Of a stretch of DNA of 10,571 bases, positions 1 through 5,788 are shown piece after piece. Positions within the stretch are counted from its first letter, which is position 1, and every line of letters starts with the position of its first letter. Source of the DNA: RECO01 sp050485385 (lineage in GTDB: Bacteria > Pseudomonadota > Alphaproteobacteria > Geminicoccales > Geminicoccaceae); assembly GCA_050485385.1 (NCBI GenBank), contig JBJHBG010000138.1:1-10571 (forward strand). Reading direction: 5' to 3'. The notes beneath the pieces were generated by a model. That model worked only from the letters and a program-made list of their open reading frames with translations. It was not told the DNA's origin and did no database searches. The translations under genes and the position numbers were made by a program.

Positions 1-656
1 GCACCGACGACCTCGGCCGCGACATCCTCTCCCGCCTGATCTGGGGTGCCCGCGCCTCGCTCACCGCCGGCGTCATCTCGGTCGCCATCGCGGTGGGCAT
101 CGGCGTGCCCTTGGGCGTGATCGCCGGTTACGTCGGCGGCTGGACCGACGCCGCCATCAGCCGCTGCACCGAGGCGCTCCTCGCCTGCCCCTTCCTCATC
201 CTGGCGATCGCGCTCGCCGCCTTTCTCGGCCCCAGCCTGCAGAACGCGATGATCGCCATCGGCATCTCCGCCTCGCCGATCTTCGCCCGCCTCGCCCGCG
301 GCCAGACGCTCTCGGTGCGGCGCGAGGACTACGTGACGGGCGCCCGCGCCGTGGGTGCCAGCCACGGCCGCATCGTCACCCGCTACGTACTGCCCAACAT
401 CTTCGCCCCCATCCTGGTGCAGGCGACGGTGACCATTGCCGCTGCCATCATCGCCGAGGCCAGCCTGAGCTTTCTCGGCCTCGGCCAGCAGCCGCCGCAC
501 CCCTCCTGGGGCTCGATGCTCAACACCGCCAAGAACTTCCTCTCCCAGGCGCCCTGGATGGCGGTGAGCCCCGGCCTCGCCATCTTCGCGGTGGTGTTCG
601 CCTTCAACATCTTCGGCGACGGGCTGAGGGACGCCCTCGACCCGCGGGAAGGCTGA
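1..656 (+). CDS. ABC transporter permease, DppC/OppC family (5' end missing)
   Basis: This is the inner-membrane permease subunit of a peptide/nickel-type ABC importer. The reading frame is open from base 3, so the start lies outside the window and 217 residues are visible. The first residues, TDDLGRDILSRLIWGARASL, are the conserved segment that precedes the permease core in DppC/OppC/GsiD proteins. Alternating hydrophobic segments follow. The cytoplasmic coupling region (ARAVGASHGRIVTRYVLPN), which contacts the ATPase, lies near bases 339-400. The family block EASLSFLGLG then PHPSWG lies near 457-515. The C-terminus (NIFGDGLRDALDPR) is typical, so the 3' end is intact. The amidohydrolase gene starts 3 bases after the stop, which suggests one operon in which this importer supplies that enzyme's substrate. 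Peptides, amides or other small organic compounds are all possible, and the sequence does not settle which. Confidence 0.93.
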   Translation, partial: TDDLGRDILSRLIWGARASLTAGVISVAIAVGIGVPLGVIAGYVGGWTDAAISRCTEALLACPFLILAIALAAFLGPSLQNAMIAIGISASPIFARLARGQTLSVRREDYVTGARAVGASHGRIVTRYVLPNIFAPILVQATVTIAAAIIAEASLSFLGLGQQPPHPSWGSMLNTAKNFLSQAPWMAVSPGLAIFAVVFAFNIFGDGLRDALDPREG

Positions 657-659
657 GCC

Positions 660-1856
660 ATGACCGAGGCGCTCCTGCTCCAGAACGTCCGCCCGCTCGG
701 TGGCCCGGCGACCGACCTCCTCGTAAGGGACGGGCGTATCGCGGCGCTCGGAAGCCGCCTCGAGGCGCCGGACGCACGGCCAATCGACGGCGGCGGCGGC
801 CTGCTTCTTTCCGGATTGATCGAGGGGCACACCCACCTCGACAAGACGCTTTTGGGCTTGCCCTGGCGGCCGCACGGCGCTGGACCCACCGTCGGCGACA
901 AGATCGAGAACGAACGGCGCCTGCGGCGGGAGTTACGGCTGGATGCGGCGGCACAGGCCGCCCGCCAGCTCGAGTTGCTGGTGGCGGCGGGCACCACCCA
1001 CGTCCGCACCCACGTCGACATCGACACCGAGATCGGCCTCGCCCACGTCGAGGCGCTATTGGCCGTGCGCGAGACCTGGCGTCCGCTGGTCGACGTCGAG
1101 ATCGTGGCCTTCCCGCAGTCGGGTCTGCTGGTCCGGCCGGGTACGCTGGACCTGGTGCGCGAGGCCTTGGTCTTGGGTGCCGGCCTCGTCGGCGGGCTCG
1201 ATCCCTCGGCCATCGACCGCGACCCCAAGGGGCATCTGGATGCGGTCTTCGGCATCGCCGAGCGGCACGGCAGGGGCATCGACATCCACCTGCACGAGCC
1301 GAACGAACTCGGCGCACTGACCGTGGAGCTCTGTTGCGAGCGCATCGCCGCCCTCTCCATGCACGGCCGCGTCGCCATCAGCCACGCCTTCTGTCTCGGC
1401 ATGGCCGACGACGCCCACGTCGGCCGGCTGATCGACGACCTCGCTCGCCACGACGTCGCCATCGTGACCACCGCGCCCGCCGGGCGCCCCGCGCCGGACC
1501 CGAAGCGGCTGGCAGCGGCCGGCGTGCGCGTCGCCGGCGGCAGCGACGGCTTCCGCGACGCCTGGACGCCCTACGGCACCACCGACATGCTGGAGCGCGC
1601 GTGCCTGATCGGCCAGCGCTGGAACTGGCGGCGCGACGACGACATCGGCCTCGCCCTCGACCTGATGACGGGCAAGGCCGCCGCGGTGCTCGGCCTGGAG
1701 GGCTACGGTCTCGCCGTCGGCGACGCGGCCGACCTCGTGCTGGTCCAGGCGGAGACCGTGGCCGAGGCGGTCGTGCGCCGGCCTGCGCGCACCCTCGTCC
1801 TCAAGCGCGGCCGCGTCGTCGCCGAGGACGGCGCCCTCGTCGCAGCACCGGGCTGA
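660..1856 (+). CDS. Cytosine deaminase-like amidohydrolase
   Basis: A 398-residue metal-dependent hydrolase of the amidohydrolase superfamily (COG0402, near cytosine deaminase CodA and the AtzC-type enzymes). The visible active-site set is complete. HTHLDK gives metal ligands H57 and H59, and DIHLHE gives H210 with E213 at the position of the catalytic glutamate of CodA. SHAFCLG gives H242, and GSDGFRDAW gives D296, the strand-8 aspartate. The N-terminal sheet (residues 1-50) and C-terminal segment (about 335-398, with GDAADLVLV) form the usual flanking beta domain. The ATG at 660 has a good ribosome site, GGGAAGG at 646-652, seven bases upstream. The permease gene ends 3 bases before the start, so the two are probably co-transcribed. 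The reaction is probably hydrolysis or deamination of a cyclic amidine, amide or N-substituted compound. The substrate cannot be read from sequence, so calling it cytosine deaminase would be too specific. Confidence 0.9.
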   Translation: MTEALLLQNVRPLGGPATDLLVRDGRIAALGSRLEAPDARPIDGGGGLLLSGLIEGHTHLDKTLLGLPWRPHGAGPTVGDKIENERRLRRELRLDAAAQAARQLELLVAAGTTHVRTHVDIDTEIGLAHVEALLAVRETWRPLVDVEIVAFPQSGLLVRPGTLDLVREALVLGAGLVGGLDPSAIDRDPKGHLDAVFGIAERHGRGIDIHLHEPNELGALTVELCCERIAALSMHGRVAISHAFCLGMADDAHVGRLIDDLARHDVAIVTTAPAGRPAPDPKRLAAAGVRVAGGSDGFRDAWTPYGTTDMLERACLIGQRWNWRRDDDIGLALDLMTGKAAAVLGLEGYGLAVGDAADLVLVQAETVAEAVVRRPARTLVLKRGRVVAEDGALVAAPG

Positions 1857-1862
1857 GTGCGG

Positions 1863-2324
1863 TCAACGCTGGAGCAGGGGCGTGCGGATGCGGTCGCCGA
1901 CGTCGATGCCGAGCCGTTTCGCCATGCCGCCGTTGATCTCCAGCACGGCACGCACGACGGCATCGGGGCCGCGGGGTTCCAGCGAATGCGGCTCGGCGTT
2001 TGCCTCGATGGCGACGATACGGCCGCTCGTGTCGGCGAAGATCATGTCGAGCGGGATGAGCGTGTTCTTCATCCAAAAGGCGACCCGGCGCGGCGGGTCG
2101 AACAGGAACAGCATGCCCGCGTCCGGGTCCATCTGCTCGCGGAACATCAGGCCCTGGGCCTGCTCCTCGGCGGTGCGCGCCAGCTCCACGCGGAACAGAT
2201 GCTCGCCCGTGGCACTGGTGACGACCACCGGCACGGCCTCGTCGGCCTTGGCCGCTGGCACGCCGCTTGCCAAGAAGAGGACCAGCACGAGCCAGCCGAG
2301 GTGCCTACGATGAAGCCCGATCAT
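1863..2324 (-). CDS. Exported DUF192 domain protein
   Basis: A 153-residue protein with an N-terminal signal peptide: basic MIGLHRRH, a hydrophobic stretch to about residue 20, and a probable cleavage at AKA-DE after residue 27. It is therefore expected in the periplasm. The rest is a DUF192 domain. Its hallmarks are GLMFRE near residues 58-63, GMLFLFD at 70-76, the very conserved FWMKNTLIPLDMIF at 83-96, and the closing VLEINGG plus LGIDVGD near 128-144. The biochemical role of DUF192 proteins is not established. The ATG at 2324 is preferred over upstream codons because it starts the signal peptide and has an excellent ribosome site (GAAGGAAGGG, a few bases upstream on this strand). Its stop is 6 bases from the amidohydrolase stop (convergent), and its first 15 bases overlap the start of apt (divergent). 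Confidence 0.9.
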   Translation of the reverse strand: MIGLHRRHLGWLVLVLFLASGVPAAKADEAVPVVVTSATGEHLFRVELARTAEEQAQGLMFREQMDPDAGMLFLFDPPRRVAFWMKNTLIPLDMIFADTSGRIVAIEANAEPHSLEPRGPDAVVRAVLEINGGMAKRLGIDVGDRIRTPLLQR

Positions 2325-2843
2325 CAACCCTTCCTTCGTCGCCACGTCCGCGTGGTGCCGGACTTCCCCAAGCCCGGCATCCAGTTCTACGACATCTCGA
2401 CCCTTCTGGCCCATGCGGGCGCCTGGCGCACGGCCATTCGGGCGATGGCGGCGGAGGTCGAGACCTTCGTGCCCGACACCCTGGTCGCGATCGAGAGCCG
2501 GGGCTTCATCTTCGCCGCCCCCATCGCCGTCGAGTTGGGCCTCGGCATGGTCATGGTGCGCAAGCGCGGCAAGCTACCCGGCAACGTGCACAGCCACGCC
2601 TATACCCTCGAATATGGCGACGACGTGGTCGAGGTTTCGGCCGATTTGGTCCACGCCGGGCAGAAGGTGGTACTGATCGACGACCTGCTCGCCACCGGCG
2701 GGACCGCCAGTGCGGCGACGGCGCTGCTGCGGCGCGCCGGCGTCGAGACGCTGGGGGCCGTGTTCCTGATGGAGTTGATCGGCCTCGATGGCGCCGCCAA
2801 GCTGGGCCTGCCCTGCCGGAGCGTGTTGCAGGTTCCGGCGTGA
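2310..2843 (+). CDS. apt: Adenine phosphoribosyltransferase
   Basis: A cytoplasmic purine-salvage enzyme that makes AMP and pyrophosphate from adenine and PRPP. At 177 residues it matches the usual length of about 170-185. The N-terminal family motif is VPDFPKPGIQFYDIS, followed by AIESRGFIF near residues 53-61 and RKRGKLPG near 86-93. The PRPP-binding motif VVLIDDLLATGGT is at residues 120-132 with the paired acidic residues D124 and D125. The ATG at 2310 is chosen because GAGG (2298-2301) lies 8 bases upstream and the protein then begins a dozen residues before the first conserved motif. The leader and ribosome site sit inside the opposite-strand DUF192 gene, so its promoter must also lie there. 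The final codons overlap the start of the next gene, a membrane transporter, which suggests coupled translation. Confidence 0.96.
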   Translation: MKPDHQPFLRRHVRVVPDFPKPGIQFYDISTLLAHAGAWRTAIRAMAAEVETFVPDTLVAIESRGFIFAAPIAVELGLGMVMVRKRGKLPGNVHSHAYTLEYGDDVVEVSADLVHAGQKVVLIDDLLATGGTASAATALLRRAGVETLGAVFLMELIGLDGAAKLGLPCRSVLQVPA

Positions 2844-3733
2844 GGCCGGCGCCCGCGGGCGCCCTCGCCGCCGCCGGCCTCACTCTGGTTGCCTGCGTCT
2901 TCTTCGCCGCGGCAAATGCGGCGGCGAAGGCGGTCCAGCTCGACGGTGCCATCCCGCCGCAGCAGGTGACGGCGGCGCGCTTCGTCTTCGGCGCCCTCAC
3001 CCTCCTGCCCTGGATCGTCGCCGTGCGCGGGCGCGGGCTGGCCACGGCGGTGCCGCACCTGCACGCCCTGCGCGTCGGCTTCGGCGTTGCCGGCGTGCTC
3101 TGCATGTTCGCAGCGCTCGCCCACCTGCCGCTCGCCGAGGTCACGGCCATCGCCTGGGCCAACCCCCTGATCGCCATGCTCCTCGCCGCCCTGTTTCTCG
3201 GCGACCGCATCTCGGCCCGGCGCTGGCTGTGGGCCGTCGTCGGCTTCGCCGGGGTCTTGATCATGCTGCGGCCGAGCGGGGCCGCCTTCGCCGTCGAGGG
3301 GTTGTTCGCCCTGGGTGCGGCCCTGTTCGTCGGCGCCGAGGTCGCAACCATCCGGGCCCTGGCCCTGCGCGACCGGCCGCTGACCGTGCTGGTCGTGGCC
3401 AATGGGGGTGGCGCCGTCGCCGCCTCCGCTCTGGCCCTGCCCGTCCTCGTCTGGCCCAGCGCTTGGCAATGGCCGCTCTTGGCCGCAACCGGCATCGCCA
3501 TGGTCGCCGGACAACTGCTGTTCCTCGGGGCCATTCGCCTGCGGGAGACGAGCTTCGTCGCACCGTTCTACTATGCCACGCTGGTCTTCGCCTTCGCCTT
3601 CGGCATGGTGCTGTTCGGCGAGGTGCCGGACCTTTGGGTTTATGTCGGCGCCGGCGCCATCGTCGCCAGCGGCATCGCCGTCACCCTACAGGGCGCGCGC
3701 GAGGCGAGGCTCGCCGCGACCGACGCGCGATGA
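2840..3733 (+). CDS. DMT superfamily (EamA) transporter
   Basis: A 297-residue inner-membrane protein of the drug/metabolite transporter superfamily. It contains two EamA repeats and about ten hydrophobic segments. Repeat one ends with AWANPLIAMLLAALFLGDR and then WAVVGFAGVLIML (bases about 3155-3270). Repeat two ends with FYYATLVFAFAFGMVLFGE and AGAIVASGIAV (about 3570-3685). Length is typical for the family. No ATG lies near the first membrane segment. The GTG at 2840 overlaps the apt stop as GTGA and has a weak AGG seven bases upstream, so translation is probably coupled to apt. Close homologues in this superfamily move amino acids, SAM, nucleosides or drugs, and the substrate here is unknown. 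The link with apt makes a purine-related or SAM-related substrate a fair guess but no more. No clear terminator follows. Confidence 0.9.
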   Translation: MRPAPAGALAAAGLTLVACVFFAAANAAAKAVQLDGAIPPQQVTAARFVFGALTLLPWIVAVRGRGLATAVPHLHALRVGFGVAGVLCMFAALAHLPLAEVTAIAWANPLIAMLLAALFLGDRISARRWLWAVVGFAGVLIMLRPSGAAFAVEGLFALGAALFVGAEVATIRALALRDRPLTVLVVANGGGAVAASALALPVLVWPSAWQWPLLAATGIAMVAGQLLFLGAIRLRETSFVAPFYYATLVFAFAFGMVLFGEVPDLWVYVGAGAIVASGIAVTLQGAREARLAATDAR

Positions 3734-3892
3734 GCGCACAACCCGACCGAGGTCATATTCCGTTGCATCGCCGTTGGGTTGACGACGGCGGCCGATCCCG
3801 GACACTCACCTCCGACGAGAGGGAACCGCCTTCGTCGAGGGCCGCGCACCGAAATGCGGGGTAGCCGCGTGCCGCGATTGGGAGTGAGATCG
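3734..3892 (+). other. Intergenic region upstream of the 2OG oxygenase gene
   Basis: This 159-base gap probably holds the promoter of the downstream oxygenase gene. The only recognisable element is TTGACG at 3779-3784, a good -35 match. The hexamers at the right distance (GACACT at 3801-3806, 16-base spacer) are poor -10 matches, so I do not call a promoter. At its right end GGAG at 3881-3884 is the ribosome site for the ATG at 3893. A 44-codon frame (3730-3864) beginning in the transporter stop codon is present but has no ribosome site and no recognisable protein pattern. Confidence 0.5.
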
Positions 3893-5011
3893 ATGGCCAA
3901 CTACAAGCGCTTGGGTCCCGGTGATCCGGCCCCCTGGTTCAGCCAGCGCACACACGCCAACCCGCACTATCGCCTCGACAGCGTCGCCGGCCGCTACATC
4001 GTGCTGGCCTTCGTCGGCACCACACGCGACGAGGGCGGCCAAGCCATGCTCCGCTTTCTCGACTCCCAGCGCGCCCGGCTGGATGACGAGAACGCGCTGG
4101 CCTTCGTCGTCACGGTCGACCCGGACGACGAGACATCCGGCCGGTTGCGCGACCGTGTGCCGGGCCTGCGCGTGTTTTGGGACGTCGATCAGACCGTCAG
4201 CCGGCTGTACGGAGCCCTGCCCGTGGAGCCGCACGGCAGCGAGCTGCGGTTCCGCCGGTTCTGGGTGGTGCTCGATCCCACGTTGCGCGTGCGTCACGTC
4301 GTGGACGCAAGCGCCGACGGTAGCGAGCATCCCGATCTGGATGCCCGTCTGGCCGGCCTGCCGGCGCCGACGGCGCATGCGGGCATGGAGCTGCCGGTGC
4401 CGATCCTGGTGCTGCCTGGGGTCTTCGAAGGCGAGTTCTGCCGGGAGTTGGTGGCCCATTACGAGGCACGCGGCGGACAGCCTTCGGGCTTCATGCAGGA
4501 CATCGACGGCAAGACCGTCACCGTGATGAACACCCAGCACAAGAGTCGCGCCGACGTCCTGGTCGAGGACGAACGGCTGCGTGCCGGCATCCAGCAGCGG
4601 ATCGCGCGCCGCGTGATTCCCGAGATCCAGCGCGTCCACTACTTCCCGGTCACACGGATGGAGCGCTACCTGATCGGCTGCTACGACGCCGCCGAGGGTG
4701 GTCACTTCAACGCGCACCGCGACAACACGACCAAGGGCACGGCGCACCGGCGCTACGCCCTGTCGATCAATCTCAACGACGACTTCGACGGCGGCGAGCT
4801 CTACTTCCCCGAATACTCGACACGACGATTCAAGCCACCGATCGGCTGCGGCGTCGTGTTCTCGTGCTCACTCATGCACGCGGTGTCGCCGGTGCGCGCG
4901 GGCCGGCGCTACGCCTTCCTCCCGTTCCTCTACGACGACGCCGCGGCAGAGCTGCGCGAGCGCAACATGGCCGACGTCCAGCCGAGCGGCCTGCAGGCCA
5001 CCGGCACCTGA
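3893..5011 (+). CDS. Redoxin-like / 2OG-Fe(II) oxygenase fusion protein
   Basis: A 372-residue two-domain protein, probably cytoplasmic since no signal peptide is seen. Residues about 1-160 resemble an AhpC/TSA peroxiredoxin: LGPGDPAPWF at the start, YIVLAFVGTTRDEGG at the place of the catalytic loop, then VVTVDPDDE and RFWVVLDPTLRVRHVV. No cysteine occurs before C183, so this domain cannot carry the usual peroxidatic cysteine. Residues about 170-350 are a prolyl-4-hydroxylase-like 2-oxoglutarate/Fe(II) dioxygenase. The iron ligands are H275 and D277 in HFNAHRD and H329 in LMHAVSP, with R338/R339 in AGRRYAF as the likely 2-oxoglutarate ligand. LSINLNDDFDGGELYF (290-305) is the typical core strand. 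The ATG at 3893 is chosen over upstream in-frame codons because of GGAG at 3881-3884. It stands alone between an intergenic gap and a strong hairpin. The enzyme class is confident; the substrate, probably a protein or small molecule, is unknown. Confidence 0.9.
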   Translation: MANYKRLGPGDPAPWFSQRTHANPHYRLDSVAGRYIVLAFVGTTRDEGGQAMLRFLDSQRARLDDENALAFVVTVDPDDETSGRLRDRVPGLRVFWDVDQTVSRLYGALPVEPHGSELRFRRFWVVLDPTLRVRHVVDASADGSEHPDLDARLAGLPAPTAHAGMELPVPILVLPGVFEGEFCRELVAHYEARGGQPSGFMQDIDGKTVTVMNTQHKSRADVLVEDERLRAGIQQRIARRVIPEIQRVHYFPVTRMERYLIGCYDAAEGGHFNAHRDNTTKGTAHRRYALSINLNDDFDGGELYFPEYSTRRFKPPIGCGVVFSCSLMHAVSPVRAGRRYAFLPFLYDDAAAELRERNMADVQPSGLQATGT

Positions 5012-5028
5012 TCGCTGCACGAATCGAA

Positions 5029-5057
5029 AGCGCCGGCCCGTGTCTCGGGCCGGCGCT
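5029..5057. terminator. Bidirectional hairpin terminator between convergent genes
   Basis: A perfect 12-bp inverted repeat (AGCGCCGGCCCG, loop TGTCT, CGGGCCGGCGCT) lies 17 bases after the oxygenase stop and 23 bases beyond the stop of the convergent small gene at 5081-5245. Reading from the minus strand it is followed by CTTTCGATTCG, a weak T-rich stretch. The plus-strand side has no U tract. The position between two converging genes and the stem strength support a shared intrinsic terminator, although the poor U tracts make its efficiency uncertain. Confidence 0.7.
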
Positions 5058-5080
5058 CGCAAGCGAAAGACCGCCTGGGA

Positions 5081-5245
5081 TCAGCCGCCGGTCTGCGGCG
5101 CGGTGACCACGGGCGACTGGATGGGCGCGGCATCGGCCGTCACCGTCGTCGTGGCGGTGCTGGCGCTCATCATGCCGCCGCAGGCATACGCATTGCCGGC
5201 GAACGCGAAGACGGTCAGGGCGAAAGCGAAGGCAACGATGCGCAT
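5081..5245 (-). CDS. Small exported peptide, hypothetical
   Basis: A 54-residue protein that I do not recognise as a family. It begins MRIVAFAFALTVFAFAGNAY, a clear signal peptide with one basic residue and a hydrophobic core. A probable cleavage follows AYA, just before the only cysteine, C22 in YACGGMM. The mature part (about 33 residues) is rich in Ala, Thr, Ser and Val and ends PVVTAPQTGG, so it looks unstructured. The segment before the cysteine (NAYAC) is a poor lipobox, so an ordinary secreted peptide is likelier than a lipoprotein, though the latter cannot be excluded. The ATG at 5245 has an excellent ribosome site, AGGAGGG, seven bases upstream. This marks it as a real gene despite its size and decides against the longer frame starting at 5311. 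It lies 71 bases downstream of the XRE regulator on the same strand and could be co-transcribed with it. Confidence 0.72.
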   Translation of the reverse strand: MRIVAFAFALTVFAFAGNAYACGGMMSASTATTTVTADAAPIQSPVVTAPQTGG

Positions 5246-5316
5246 GGGCGTACCCTCCTGGCTACAATCGGCAACAAGGTCTCGCACACCGACCGTCTTG
5301 GCAAGGGGCACGACCG

Positions 5317-5700
5317 CTATTTCTCGTCACACGGGAACGGCCCGGCCAAGCTTCTGACGAGACCGGCGAGGCTGGAGCGGACCTCGGGATCGGCGATACG
5401 GGCGAAGCTGCGGGCAAGCTCGATCTCGGGCCGCAGCGTGCCACCATGCGCGGGTGCGGCATCGGGTGCGTTCAGATCCTCGAAAAAGTAGGCGGGAGCT
5501 ACCTCCAGCGCGACAGCGATGGCCACGAGCTTGGAGGCCATGATGCGGTTGGCGCCGCGCTCGTACTTCTGGATCTGCTGATAGGACAGCGTCACCCGTC
5601 GGCCGAGTTGCTCTTGGGTCAGCCCGAGTTCGACCCGGCGGCGGCGAATGCGCTCGCCGATGCGACGGTCGACGTGCTCGTCCGGGTCGAGCCGTGGCAC
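5317..5700 (-). CDS. XRE-family helix-turn-helix transcriptional regulator
   Basis: A 127-residue DNA-binding protein. The Cro/C1-type HTH spans about residues 14-69: IGERIRRRRVELGLTQEQLG, then SYQQIQKYERGANR (39-52) containing the recognition helix, then ASKLVAIAVALEVAPAYFFED. The IQKYE(R/K)G(A/T)NR signature and short C-terminal tail are common in small alphaproteobacterial XRE regulators. The tail (about 72-127) has a helical stretch, LARSFARIADPEVRSSLAGLVRSLAG, which could mediate dimerisation. Start choice: a TTG at 5709 gives a longer frame but sits one base from the ribosome site GGGGGAG (minus strand, 5711-5717). The GTG at 5700 is 10 bases from it and is preferred; no ATG is available. 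It is divergent from bamD and upstream of a small exported peptide gene, so it may control either or itself. Targets are not determined by the sequence. Confidence 0.88.
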   Translation of the reverse strand: MPRLDPDEHVDRRIGERIRRRRVELGLTQEQLGRRVTLSYQQIQKYERGANRIMASKLVAIAVALEVAPAYFFEDLNAPDAAPAHGGTLRPEIELARSFARIADPEVRSSLAGLVRSLAGPFPCDEK

Positions 5701-5728
5701 GATGGGCAAGCTCCCCCAGGCTCTCTCA

Positions 5729-5738
5729 CCCGCGCGGG
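5729..5738. promoter_or_regulatory. Palindrome in the regulator-bamD intergenic region
   Basis: CCCGCGCGGG is a perfect 10-bp palindrome in the 88-base gap between the divergent XRE gene and bamD. Such a place suits an operator bound by the XRE dimer. In DNA this GC-rich a palindrome of this length can arise by chance, and only one copy is seen. A possible bamD -10 element, TAGACT, lies at 5763-5768 without a convincing -35. Confidence 0.25.
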
Positions 5739-5788
5739 CTGGTCGCCGAACCGCTGCACCGCTAGACTGGCATCATGGGCGAGGAACA

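Noticed and set aside
2267..2839. A long upstream extension of the transporter reading frame through apt
   Set aside because: That region is the apt gene in another frame, and the extension is arginine/proline-rich with no transporter features. The GTG at 2840 sits right before the first membrane segment.
3779..3806. TTGACG with GACACT as a promoter for the oxygenase gene
   Set aside because: The -35 is good, but the -10 matches only three of six bases at a 16-base spacing, so it was not called.
3730..3864. A 44-codon frame starting in the transporter stop codon (ATGA overlap)
   Set aside because: It has no ribosome site, no hydrophobic or conserved pattern, and a charged, low-information translation.
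5246..5311. An N-terminal extension of the small exported peptide starting at 5311
   Set aside because: It would bury the signal peptide 22 residues in and ignore the AGGAGGG ribosome site serving the ATG at 5245.
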